Origin: Aurantiochytrium sp. KH105
Lineage: Eukaryota > Sar > Bigyra > Thraustochytrida > Thraustochytriidae
Direction: 5' to 3'
DNA length: 64,000 nucleotides
NCBI GenBank assembly: GCA_003116975.1
Contig: BGKB01000129.1
Coordinates: forward strand, 1 to 64,000
Position 1 is the first letter of the stretch. The number at the start of each line of letters is the position of its first letter. The notes below the pieces were generated by a model. That model did not search any database and was not told the origin of the DNA. It was given only the letters and a program-made list of their open reading frames with translations. Below are positions 29,457 to 38,733 of the stretch, piece by piece. The translations under genes were made by a program, and so were the position numbers.

Positions 29457-30163
29457 CGCCGTTCGTGGCGTGTGGTTGCCCGCCAATGGCGATCTGGGAT
29501 TGGGCGGTTGGTCGCGTGCGTAATTGATCAACCAATCATCGAACGAAGATTTTTTGACAGGGGCGGGTACGAGACCGCGGCGAGGCTCAGTGTCAGTGCG
29601 TTGCGTTCATGCATCCGCCTGCCGCTGTTTCTGCACGCGTCATGCGATAGCCTCTGTCGACGGCAGCTGCAGCTTGAGCCCCAGCGGTGAAACTTGCTGC
29701 AGCTGGCATCAGCAGCAGTGCTGCTGATGCCAGCAGTGCAGCGAGCGACGCCAGTGGGGACTCGCAGCGAGGCGGAGACGTGAAATGGAGACCTGCATCT
29801 CCTGTGCGGTAGTACAACGGCGGCTTTGTCAGGCTGATCGATACTGTTACGAGAAAATCGGAGCATGCTGTGCTGCAGCTGCTGGTGATGACTGCGACTG
29901 CGGGCATCTTCCATTCTGACAGTGAATCCGAATCCGATCTCGAATTGGAACGTGTAAATACGAATCAAGCGAACCACACCATTGGTCAATTCTAGAAGCC
30001 ATAGGCTCACCCTGGCCCAGGTCTAGTTTGATGATGATAGATAGATAGACGATGGATGATAGTGAGAATAATAGATTTCGTTGATCTTAGGCCTAGGTTA
30101 CATGTCTAGGAGTGACACACGAGGATTTCGGCTGTAGCGAGTGGTCTTGACCAAATCGAAGCA
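29457..30163. promoter_or_regulatory. Region upstream of the OGFOD3-like gene with a large palindrome
   Basis: Between the OGFOD3-like start and the Pth stop (same strand). It contains the 31-base perfect palindrome at 29703-29733, several PstI-like CTGCAG/CAGCTG clusters, a GATAGATA run (30030-30048) and a TAGGCCTA palindrome (30088-30095). No protein gene is supported. Confidence 0.5.
29696..29742. repeat. Long inverted repeat / hairpin
   Basis: CTGGCATCAGCAGCA (29703-29717), a single G, then its exact complement TGCTGCTGATGCCAG (29719-29733). Outside, GCTGCAG pairs with C..TGCAGC after a two-base bulge, extending the arms to about 22 bases. RNA from either strand would fold into a nearly uninterrupted stem with a minimal loop. 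Confidence 0.9.
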
Positions 30164-30901
30164 TCATGCGCTCGCGGCACGCTCGATTTCATCGCATACG
30201 CGCGAGAGGAATCCGTCACGGTCTTTGATGGCCTCAATCTCGTCACGTGAAAAGTTGCCGAGCACATGAGCGGACACCGCCGCTCCTCGTGCAGATGGGC
30301 GCCCGATGCCGACTTGCACGCGACGAAAGTCATCAGAGCCGAGGTGCTCGATCACGGAGCGCACGCCGTTGTGGCCGGATGCGCTACCGCGTTGTTTCCA
30401 GCGAAAGTTGGCAAAGGGGCGATCGAGATCGTCGTGGACGACGACCAGGTTTGCACTGGCGTCCCGAGGCTTTTTGGCACGCAGAAATTGTCGCAAGACC
30501 GCCGCCGCGGCCTTGCCGTTCTCGTTCATGAAGAGACGCGGCTCCACCAGGATGAGGTCCTCGTCGCTGGCCACATTGGCTGCGCAGTCGCGGCGCGCGG
30601 CCCAGGCGACGCCCCTGCGCTCCGCGAGCCTCCGCACGACCTGCGTGCCAACCGAGTGCCGCGTCCACTCGCTGCCAAAGTTGCCGAGGCCGACGACCAC
30701 GAGCCGCTTCTTCATCGTCCCCGCCGCTCCGAGCGCCGCGTCCGCGTCCGCTTGCTCTCCCGCGCCGACGTCTCGGCCGTCTCGCACGGCGCCGCGCGCC
30801 GTGGTCGCGAGCGGCAGCGGCAGCAGCTCTGCCGCCCACCTGCGCAGCGCCGCGCGCAGCCCCAGCGCCAGCGCCTTGGCCGCGACCCACGTCCCGCTCA
30901 T
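30164..30901 (-). CDS. PTRH1: Peptidyl-tRNA hydrolase (bacterial Pth type), probably mitochondrial
   Basis: 245 residues from the ATG at 30901; the first 62 residues are an Ala/Arg-rich extension suited to mitochondrial import, and a second ATG at 30715 starts the core enzyme (MKKRLVVVGLGNFG). Pth releases peptides from prematurely dropped tRNA. The catalytic set is complete: N74 in GLGNFG, H82 in TRHSVG, N126 in FMNENG, D157 in HDDLD, and the SGHNGVRS loop. The VQVGIGRP and VLGNFSRDE segments also fit. Possibly both starts are used to supply cytosol and mitochondrion, but nothing here proves it. Transcribed divergently from dihydroxyacetone kinase. Confidence 0.92.
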   Translation of the reverse strand: MSGTWVAAKALALGLRAALRRWAAELLPLPLATTARGAVRDGRDVGAGEQADADAALGAAGTMKKRLVVVGLGNFGSEWTRHSVGTQVVRRLAERRGVAWAARRDCAANVASDEDLILVEPRLFMNENGKAAAAVLRQFLRAKKPRDASANLVVVHDDLDRPFANFRWKQRGSASGHNGVRSVIEHLGSDDFRRVQVGIGRPSARGAAVSAHVLGNFSRDEIEAIKDRDGFLSRVCDEIERAASA

Positions 30902-32466
30902 CGCGGCCTGCCGCTCCCTGCGCCGGCCGCTGCGACGCCCGCCTTCTTCCCCGCGACCTCGGCGTCCTCCTCGGCGTCCCCCTCCGCCTGCGGCATCCGG
31001 CTGCAGCCGCTGGCACGTCGCTCATCGCGGTTTCCGTGCTCCATGATTTTGCTGCCGCGGGCGTCGCAAGATATGATTGGCGCCCGGCCCGGGGTCCCGA
31101 CTCGCGCGGGCGCAGAGGAGCCCGTCTCGGGGTCGGTCGGGTCCAGGTCGCCGATCCTCGCTGCGGCCGTCGTCGCCCTCGAGCTCAGCCGCGGCTCGTC
31201 ACTCGTCGACGGCGGCCCCGCTTTGTGCCATGCCGTGGCTCCCGCCAGGATACGGAGCACGAAAATGCAGCGCAGCTGGCCGTGCACGCGCTGCGCTATC
31301 GCTATCGTTCTATGCACGCAGACGCTCTCGCTCGCTCGCACGACGCACGCACGCACGCACGCTTCCCGGAACCGCCGCGGAGAAGCCCCGCCTCCCGCCC
31401 TGCCGCGCCCTCGCTCGCGGTCTCCGCGCGCGGACTCGGCGAACCGGCGCTGGCGGTGGCGTACGCGGCGCGGCGCGGTCGTCATCGTGGTTGTCGTCGT
31501 GGCCATGGCTCATCACCAATCACCAGTCAGGGCCGCGCAGGCGTCCGAGGACGGCGCGCGACGCCGCAGCAGCCTGCTGCTGAGGGCAGCCGCCTGCGAC
31601 TGACTGACTGGCTGCCTGACTGCCTGACTGCGCCCGCGAGCAGGCTCGGGGTCAGCGGCGGCGGCTTCTGCAGCAGCGGCAGCTAGGGCCGGGGCTTGCG
31701 GGTCCGCGGGGGGCCGAGGAATCCCGGTCTTCCTCTCTCACACTCACTGTTTCCTCGCACGCTGCAGCAGCTGACGCTCGTCTCGCACTGACAGTGAGTC
31801 ATCACGCTCCCTCCCTGGACCACTGCGCATGCTGCTGCTTCTGCACCTGCTGCTTCCTCGAATTCCGGAAGCCGCGCCTCGTCGGCGAGGCACTCGCCCT
31901 CCATCGCTCGCAGCGCTGCAGCGGCCTTGCCGCGGCTTCTTCGTCTCCTCGGCTCCTCCATCATGCCCGCCACCGTTTCCTGCTCCATCTTCAGCAGCAG
32001 AGCAGCAGCAGCTGCAGCTCGAGCTCCTCCTCGCCGTTCTCATCGCCTTCCTCGCTGCTCTTCTTCCCGCCTCCTTGCTGCTGCGCTCCGCCTCGCTCCT
32101 CCTCGCCTCGCTCGCGGCCCTTCCTGCTCGCCGCGCTTCTTCCTGCGCAGGCTCTGCGTCGCCGCCCGCGGAAGAGGGCAGGACTGACGGGGGCAAGATC
32201 CGCGCCGAGGAGCCGCCAGAAAGAAACCTGCCCCTGCTCCGCCACTGGCCGCGCAGCCTGCGCTCTTGCGCTGCTCCGCGTTCATTTCACTGACGGTCAC
32301 GAGCTGCTGCAGCTCTTGCGGTGCCCGGGCCGGCAGAACCAGAACGAGGCGGCGATTGGGATCGACCTCAGATCAGCTGCAGCTCTCGCACCTGTGAAGA
32401 GAGAGACAAGGCGGACCGCGAGACAGCAAGCAAGCAGAGCAGGCTTAGGCGGGCCGGCCGGAGAGG
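30902..32466. promoter_or_regulatory. Head-to-head region between Pth and dihydroxyacetone kinase
   Basis: 1.56 kb of GC-rich, low-complexity sequence with CACGCACG (31341-31360), CTGACTGACTG (31599-31628) and CTGCTGCTGC/GCAGCAGCAGC tracts (31826-31856, 31990-32015). Open frames exist on both strands but none has recognisable protein features. It must hold both promoters. Confidence 0.45.
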
Positions 32467-34233
32467 ATGGGCGGGAACGCGAGCAAGAGCAGCGGCGGCC
32501 AGGTGACGGCCAAGAAGTTCCTCAACGATAATGGGGCCAACTGCGTGGAGGAGATGCTCGAGGGCATGGCCAAGATGCACCCCAAGGAGCTGCTCAAGAT
32601 CGACGGCATGAACGTCATGGTGCGCGCCGACTACGAAAAGGTCAAGCAGGAGCACGTCGTGCTCATCTCCGGAGGCGGATCCGGACATGAACCCTCGCAC
32701 GCGGGATACTGCGGACCGGGCATGCTCACCGCCGCCGTGTGCGGAAACGTCTTCGCCAGCCCCGGCACGGACGCCGTGCTCAACACGATTCGCTCCGTCA
32801 CTGGCCCCAAGGGCTGCCTCCTCGTCGTCAAAAACTACACGGGCGACCGCCTCAACTTTGGTCTCGCCGCCGAGCAGGCCAAGAGCGAGGGCTTCAAGGT
32901 GGAGATGGTCATCGTCGGCGACGACGCCGCCCTCAGCGGCAAGGGCGTCACCGGCCGTCGCGGTCTCGCCGGCACCGTCCTCGTGCACAAGGTCGCTGGC
33001 GCAGTCGCTGCCGCCGGCGGCGATCTCGACGCCGTCCTCGCCGCTGCCGAGTCCGTCTCCTCGGCCGTGCGCACCGTCGGCGTCGCGCTGTCCACCTGCA
33101 ACGTCCCGGGCAAGGCCATCTCCGACCGCCTCGTGCCCACCGACGGAAAGATGGAGCTTGGCCTCGGCATCCACGGCGAGCCCGGTCGCGAGACCCTCGA
33201 CCTCCTCAGCACCGACGAGCTCGTGCGCCGCCTCTCCGACATCATCATGGCTGACTTCCAAAAGATCGACGGCAAGAAGCCCAAGCGCGTCGCCCTCGTC
33301 ATCAACAACACCGGCGGCACCACCCCCATTGAGATCTACGGCATTTGCAACAGCGCTCTCAAGCAGCTCGCCGACAAGCCCTTTGACCTCACCGTGGAGC
33401 GCATCTACGCGGGTCCCATCATGACCTCTCTCGAGATGCAGGGCTTTTCGCTCTCTCTCCTGGCTCTCGACCTCGACGACAAGCTCGACGCCTCCAAGAT
33501 GCTCGCGCACCTCGACGCCGAAACCACGACGCTCGGCTGGCCGGGCCCCGTGTCCTCCTTCACCTCGGAGGCCAAGGTCTCGCAGCCCAAACCGGTCTCC
33601 AAGCCCCCCAGCAACGCTTCCGAGACCCAGCAGTCTTACCCGACCGTCTCGTCGGACCTCGCGTCCACCTTTGAAAAGAAGATCCGCGCCGCTGCCAAGG
33701 AGCTCATTGACAAGGAGCCCAAGCTCACGGAGTGGGACAAGATCTGCGGAGATGGTGATGCTGGACACACCTTCCAGAGCGGCGCCAAGATGGTCCTCGA
33801 GGCTCTCGATGCCAAGCAGGTCAACCTTACCGTTCCCGCGCTCACGGCAGCAGCCATGGCCGAGCAGGCGCGCAAGATGGGCGGCACCTCGGGCGCCGTC
33901 TCCTCCATCTTCTTCCACGCTGTGGGCACCAGCCTTCAGCACTCCTTGGACTATGGCGCGGCCATCAAGGCAGGCTGCGACGCCATCACGCGCTATGGCG
34001 GTGCCGAGCCTGGCATGCGTACCATGCTCGACGCGCTCCATGCCATGACCGAGGGCTACGTTGCGGATCTCTCCAAGCTGGCCGATAAGTCGATGGCTGC
34101 CGCAAAGTCCACTGCCGAGATGAACGCATCTGCCGGTCGCAGCAACTACATTCCAGATGAGAAGATGCGTGGCGTCCCGGACCCCGGCGCCATGGCTGTT
34201 GCATATGCGATGCGTGCCCTGGCGGACGCCTGA
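32467..34233 (+). CDS. DAK1: Dihydroxyacetone kinase (DhaK-DhaL fusion, ATP-dependent)
   Basis: 588 residues from ATG 32467, the standard length of the single-chain eukaryotic/ATP-type enzyme. It phosphorylates dihydroxyacetone (and glyceraldehyde) to feed glycerol breakdown into glycolysis. The DhaK half (residues about 10-340) shows GGGSGHEPSHAGY, NYTGDRLNFG and the substrate-binding histidine H236 in LGIHGEPG, which forms a hemiaminal with the substrate. A linker of about 50 Ser/Pro-rich residues follows. The DhaL half (about 395-588) has CGDGDAGHTF for Mg-ATP binding and MGGTSGAVSSIFF. The first residues MGGNASKSS fit the N-myristoylation consensus (Gly2, Ser6, Lys7), unusual for a soluble metabolic kinase. 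Confidence 0.95.
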   Translation: MGGNASKSSGGQVTAKKFLNDNGANCVEEMLEGMAKMHPKELLKIDGMNVMVRADYEKVKQEHVVLISGGGSGHEPSHAGYCGPGMLTAAVCGNVFASPGTDAVLNTIRSVTGPKGCLLVVKNYTGDRLNFGLAAEQAKSEGFKVEMVIVGDDAALSGKGVTGRRGLAGTVLVHKVAGAVAAAGGDLDAVLAAAESVSSAVRTVGVALSTCNVPGKAISDRLVPTDGKMELGLGIHGEPGRETLDLLSTDELVRRLSDIIMADFQKIDGKKPKRVALVINNTGGTTPIEIYGICNSALKQLADKPFDLTVERIYAGPIMTSLEMQGFSLSLLALDLDDKLDASKMLAHLDAETTTLGWPGPVSSFTSEAKVSQPKPVSKPPSNASETQQSYPTVSSDLASTFEKKIRAAAKELIDKEPKLTEWDKICGDGDAGHTFQSGAKMVLEALDAKQVNLTVPALTAAAMAEQARKMGGTSGAVSSIFFHAVGTSLQHSLDYGAAIKAGCDAITRYGGAEPGMRTMLDALHAMTEGYVADLSKLADKSMAAAKSTAEMNASAGRSNYIPDEKMRGVPDPGAMAVAYAMRALADA

Positions 34234-34512
34234 GTTATTTTCCTTTGTCCCAACACAGCACAGACGAAGCTTTACTTTTTATTTTTCTTTATAAAGGCTT
34301 CCTACGTAGAATCCTATATATCTCTATCACTCTCTCGGCCTTGGCCCGTCATAGGGCCTGCCTTTCTTTCTTCTTCTTCATCATCATCTCTGTCTTCCCT
34401 TTCGTTCTGTCCTTGCTTTGTTCGTTTGAAGGTCCCCGTCTGTCAGGCTTTTCTCAACCACCACGTTCTCCACCAAGAAAGAGATATTCTTCCCGCAAGA
34501 TTTCTTCGTTCG
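34234..34512. other. Convergent 3' region of DAK and the polycystin-like gene
   Basis: 279 bases, T-rich (TTTATTTTTCTTTATA near 34280) and CTTCTTCATCATCATC-type sequence. No gene. Confidence 0.4.
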
Positions 34513-37500
34513 TTATCGGGCTTTCTTCTTGGACCTTTTCGCTTCGTCCGACGCAAAAGTATCCATCGTAGCTTCCCCAGATTCGATGGCATGGTCCAGC
34601 GAGGACGATTCATTCGTCTTTTTCAGGTCTTCTTGGCGCTTTCGCTCTAAAATGTCAAATTCTTCCGCAGTTGTGGCCCTCTTCCACACGCGAATGACCT
34701 GTTTGCGCGTCCCGTGATCCGTCCACACTTCGTCTGGACGCTGAATAATCCCAAGCTCGCGCCGTAACGACTTTGCAAGTTGCCACGGAATCTCTGGCTT
34801 GTGTGCCTTGCACGCGTTTGCAACCATTTTCATTGGACATTTTCCCGTGTCTGCGAGAAGATCGTCCATGAGCTGCTCAAAGGCAGCCTCCAAGGCCTCC
34901 TGCTCCGAACCATCTTCGCTTCCAAGATAGCCTTCGGTCCTCGTCTGGACCTGGATCTCGGCACGCCGCTCGTTGTGCTCATCGACCCCTTCGCTGGACA
35001 CTGCCAAACGTTCTGTTCCCTCATGTTCCTGCGTCGACCGTGCTGATGGTTTCGCATGTTCATTCTCGTCGGCGTCCTCTTCAGCGTGTGCCTCTACTTC
35101 TGATTTTGCCCCGTATCCCGCGGTCTCATCTGCTTTGCGAGGTGTATGCGCGATAACTGTCGGCATGACAATCCCTTGACCAGGATGCTGACCTGCACTG
35201 GGGGCGGAACCTTGACTTCTACTCGAACCCTTTGGTTGATGTGGACTCGTGCCAAGGCCATGAGGAGAACCATTTGGCAAACTTTTGAAAGCTCCCGCAT
35301 TGTGACGTAAATTACTACTGCTACGGCTACCGCCGCCGCTGCTGCTGGTGCTACTGCTGGTGCTACTGACTTCGCTACTGCTCACGTCACTGCTCGTCTC
35401 ACTCATGTCGCCATTTTGCAATGCGGCATGGGTTTTCCGACCAGCGATCGGCTCGGCAAGCTTGGCCTCCGCAAGACGAGGACTCACAGCATGATCATTA
35501 CGCTGCAAAGACAAAGAAAGCTGAGGAGGCATTGTCAGATTTGGCATTGTCTTGCTCATCGCACCAGGCCTTGGTGATGTCAGCGCGACATGCGTTGCGT
35601 TTTGCGGCGACGCTTTAGAGGTCCCGAGAAGCTTTGGCGCTGACTTGGTCATCTCGGCATCAATACCAGTCGCAGGGGCAGCATCATCAGCGAGCGCAGC
35701 CAGAACAAGATTGAGCTTTGCGTGAAGGTCTGCAATTTGCGACTCAAGACGCCGCTGGTTCACCGTCACTTGCTCAATTCGCGCTCTTTCGAGCGCTGCC
35801 GCGTCTTCCTTTGACGTGTCACGAGGCTTTACATCAGGCTCTCCCAACGGAGCTCCTGGGCCATAGAGCGCCCATAGGTACATGGCCACCGGGTCAGTAA
35901 AGAGCTGTGAAAGATCAGCATAATTGAAGGTCGCTACAAGGGGAGCGACCTCAAGCTTGCGAAAGGGGACCACATTGCCTTCTCGCGGAAGACTCAGCAC
36001 CTCGTGCACCGTGATGAGCTCGTTGTATGTTGCTTCAAGCGAGGGTCTCACCCGCTCCGCGTCATCAGGCGTGAGAAAGGCGCACATCGGATCGACTTTC
36101 GAAGAATGTGGCTTCCCCTTGACACAGCCCAGCGCCTTCTTCATTTGAAACCACGTCGCATGCATGTCTGCACTAATCGTATCGTCCAGCATCTTGTCAT
36201 CAGCACCTCGCTGGACCTCCTCGTAAGCTCCAAGGACGATACCAAGGAGCACGTTGAGGAGGAGAATTGCAGCGATAAACATGAACCCAAAGTAATACAT
36301 GGAAATTGGCAAAAAGGCCCACCATGTGAGTTGGTCTGTGTTCACCAAATCAAGAAACTCGCTGTAGTCCACGCCCACGGTCATGAGAACCACGACAGAG
36401 CCAAATGCCGAAATTGGCGTGCGGAAATATTCACTCTTGTTTGCAAACATGATCCAACCGACCACGACATAGCCGCAGACGACGAGGAAAAGAATCGTTC
36501 CAAAGTGATAAAGTGTGGTCCACGCGCGACTGATTGTCCGCGAAACAATTCCCAGGCGACCATGAAAGGATATACAACGGAAAAGGCGGAAAAAGGCCAC
36601 GAGTAAGCACATGGTGTTGCAAATGTCAAAGAGCGAATCGAGGTTTGCCACCTTGAGCAGGTACGCGGCAAGTAGGACCTGGTCAGGAAGCTCACCGCTC
36701 GCGGCGTCGAGGCTGGCAATGTAGGTGACAACCTCGTTTCGCAGCACGTACACACGAACTTGCAGCATAATCACCAGAACTGCCAAGGTAAGTCCGAAGA
36801 CATCCACCAGGTTCCAGAAGCTTGTCGCGTAGTCCGTCATGCCCTCCCACACGCTAGTCAATAAGTGGCCCCCGCCGCCATGTTGACCTCGTTTCGCGAT
36901 TTTGCGACGATAGAGCGCTGCTTTGACGCAAAGGAAGACTTCAATGGCCTCACGCATCACCTTGACGGTGACAGCAAGTACAAAGAGAATTTCGAGAGTC
37001 ACTCGAAATTGCCACGGCATGCCCCCTGCAAGGCGCACGGACTCGCTCAGTGTATCAAAGACACCTGCCCATACAATAACGTCATGCTGCATCCCTCCGG
37101 TCTGCTGTAGCAGGAAGCGGATTTGAATACTCGAATACAAATGCGTGTTGGGATTGTACAGACTCAACAGAACTATGGTCTCTGCCGTGCTCGCATTCAA
37201 CCAGTCTCCCGCGCGCAGATCGCTTGTGCGCTGCAGAATACGCGAGCGATTCACGTACTGACGTGCTCCGGAGGTTGTCATCTGGACAACCGGCAAGGGC
37301 TCAAAGATAAAGTTCGTGCGCGAACCCTGCACTAGAGGCGTTGGTCCTTGCAGCATTGACGACATTTCTGTATCGACGTCGCTGCTCAAGAAGGCGTTCA
37401 TCTGTGGCCATCGTGGACAATCCGCGAAGAATTTGGCCTCTGTCGCTTCACAGTCCACCGTAAAGTTTTTGCGACGTTGCGCCAAAGTCACCCCTGACAC

Positions 37501-38022
37501 GATCTTGTTAAAGGCCAAAACAGTGCCCTCACCGTTCCAGAACCTTGCGACAATGACCTCATCGAACCATGCCCAAAAGTCTGCTGCAGAGGAGATATCC
37601 TCAATGCTGTGGCCCTCGCCCCATTGCTGACGTTCAATCCACTCACGGGATTCTGCTACGAGCTCTCCACGATTCGTGCGGGGGTAGCAAAGATTGATGC
37701 CGACATAAATCATCAAAAAGCAGATATAGGCCATCAAGGCACAGCACTTGTTTTTGTGACGGATTCGTCGTTCGAGTTTTTGAAGCTCCTCGTCCAAGGG
37801 AACACGCGCTTCGCCTTCAAAGCGTGGACCGTCATACATGCCGCCTCGAGAGGCTTCGAGGGCTCGCCATTCATCAAAGGAAAGTTTTTGATCGTGGTCC
37901 TTGTCCATGGCCTGGAACTTGGCCAAAGCCTGTTGTTCTGCAAGTGATGCGGCATCTCGGGCTGGCGACCCTAACATTGGTAGCGCAGGTATTTGCGGCT
38001 GAGGAAATGCTGCTGATGACAT
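34513..38022 (-). CDS. PKD2: Polycystin-2-like cation channel with N-terminal EF-hand
   Basis: 1169 residues. PKD2/TRPP channels are six-helix Ca-permeable cation channels, often in the ciliary membrane. A canonical EF-hand loop DKDHDQKLSFDE spans residues 40-51. TM1 is CCALMAYICFLMIYVGINLCY (residues about 93-113), followed by a large extracellular polycystin domain with several N-glycosylation sites and cysteines. Five more membrane segments lie between residues about 340 and 620: FWNLVDVFGLTLAVLVIML (voltage-sensor-like part), FLVVCGYVVVGWIMFA, the pore loop FGSVVVLMTVGVDY, and FIAAILLLNVLLGIVLG as the last helix. The C-terminal half is cytosolic: a coiled coil (QVTVNQRRLESQIADLHAKL) and a long disordered tail ending in a basic cluster. 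In animals the EF-hand is C-terminal. Shares a promoter region with CFAP184. Confidence 0.87.
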   Translation of the reverse strand: MSSAAFPQPQIPALPMLGSPARDAASLAEQQALAKFQAMDKDHDQKLSFDEWRALEASRGGMYDGPRFEGEARVPLDEELQKLERRIRHKNKCCALMAYICFLMIYVGINLCYPRTNRGELVAESREWIERQQWGEGHSIEDISSAADFWAWFDEVIVARFWNGEGTVLAFNKIVSGVTLAQRRKNFTVDCEATEAKFFADCPRWPQMNAFLSSDVDTEMSSMLQGPTPLVQGSRTNFIFEPLPVVQMTTSGARQYVNRSRILQRTSDLRAGDWLNASTAETIVLLSLYNPNTHLYSSIQIRFLLQQTGGMQHDVIVWAGVFDTLSESVRLAGGMPWQFRVTLEILFVLAVTVKVMREAIEVFLCVKAALYRRKIAKRGQHGGGGHLLTSVWEGMTDYATSFWNLVDVFGLTLAVLVIMLQVRVYVLRNEVVTYIASLDAASGELPDQVLLAAYLLKVANLDSLFDICNTMCLLVAFFRLFRCISFHGRLGIVSRTISRAWTTLYHFGTILFLVVCGYVVVGWIMFANKSEYFRTPISAFGSVVVLMTVGVDYSEFLDLVNTDQLTWWAFLPISMYYFGFMFIAAILLLNVLLGIVLGAYEEVQRGADDKMLDDTISADMHATWFQMKKALGCVKGKPHSSKVDPMCAFLTPDDAERVRPSLEATYNELITVHEVLSLPREGNVVPFRKLEVAPLVATFNYADLSQLFTDPVAMYLWALYGPGAPLGEPDVKPRDTSKEDAAALERARIEQVTVNQRRLESQIADLHAKLNLVLAALADDAAPATGIDAEMTKSAPKLLGTSKASPQNATHVALTSPRPGAMSKTMPNLTMPPQLSLSLQRNDHAVSPRLAEAKLAEPIAGRKTHAALQNGDMSETSSDVSSSEVSSTSSSTSSSGGGSRSSSNLRHNAGAFKSLPNGSPHGLGTSPHQPKGSSRSQGSAPSAGQHPGQGIVMPTVIAHTPRKADETAGYGAKSEVEAHAEEDADENEHAKPSARSTQEHEGTERLAVSSEGVDEHNERRAEIQVQTRTEGYLGSEDGSEQEALEAAFEQLMDDLLADTGKCPMKMVANACKAHKPEIPWQLAKSLRRELGIIQRPDEVWTDHGTRKQVIRVWKRATTAEEFDILERKRQEDLKKTNESSSLDHAIESGEATMDTFASDEAKRSKKKAR

Positions 38023-38733
38023 GGTGAAGTTCTGGCTTCAGACTTGCTTCATGTACCTGTCAGCAAGTTGCTTTTGTTGCTCGCGTGTGGATCGAAGCGA
38101 AGCAAAGCAGCGCCTCGTCCGTCCGCGAGCCAAACGCTATGCCAGTCAGGAACGTCGAGACGCTCGTCCTCCCTCGAACTTTCGTGCACTCCCTGACCTG
38201 ACAGGGTCTTGCTTTCCGAAAGTGCATAAAGTTGAGTGGGACGCAGCTCGTACGATGGTCCTGATGATGCCGTTACGGTCGCATATCGTGCACGAAAGTC
38301 AAAGTTCTGAAAGTTCATCTCCAGAAAACAGACATAAAAACTTTTTGTTCCGTCAACGGATACATTCCAAAGTCGTGGCGAAAGGGGCAGCCTCTCCAAC
38401 TAAGAATGCATGCTTCATCGCCGCTGAGCACGCACGCATAGCGTCGTTTAATAGCCAGCCAGGAAGGGCCTTCTCTCACACCCGTTTGCCTTTGGCATCT
38501 ATCTACTTCGCTTGTTTCTTGGCTACTTTCTCTAAAGGGAGCGCAAGGAAAGCAAGGCTTGAAGTCTCGTCCAGGGCCAAGGCGAGGCGCGGCGCGGCGC
38601 GGCGCGGCTGCGACGTGGCACGGCGGAGGGTTGAAGCTTGTACAGTGGCGCTAAAGGCAGACGCGCCATCCATCCAGAAGCCGTTCAGCCATTTAGGCAG
38701 CCAAGCAATCGCAAATACCTTGCATTGCCCAGA
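38023..38733. promoter_or_regulatory. Head-to-head promoter region of polycystin-like and CFAP184 genes
   Basis: Divergent region between two flagellum-associated genes. It includes a GGCGCGGCGCGGCGC run (38585-38608) near CFAP184. I looked for an RFX X-box (GTTGCC-AT-GGCAAC type) and did not see a good one. Confidence 0.5.

Noticed and set aside
32368-34041. 557-codon open frame antisense to dihydroxyacetone kinase
   Set aside because: It lies opposite a certain gene with strong third-position GC bias, and its protein is a Leu/Val/Gly/His-rich shadow without motifs.
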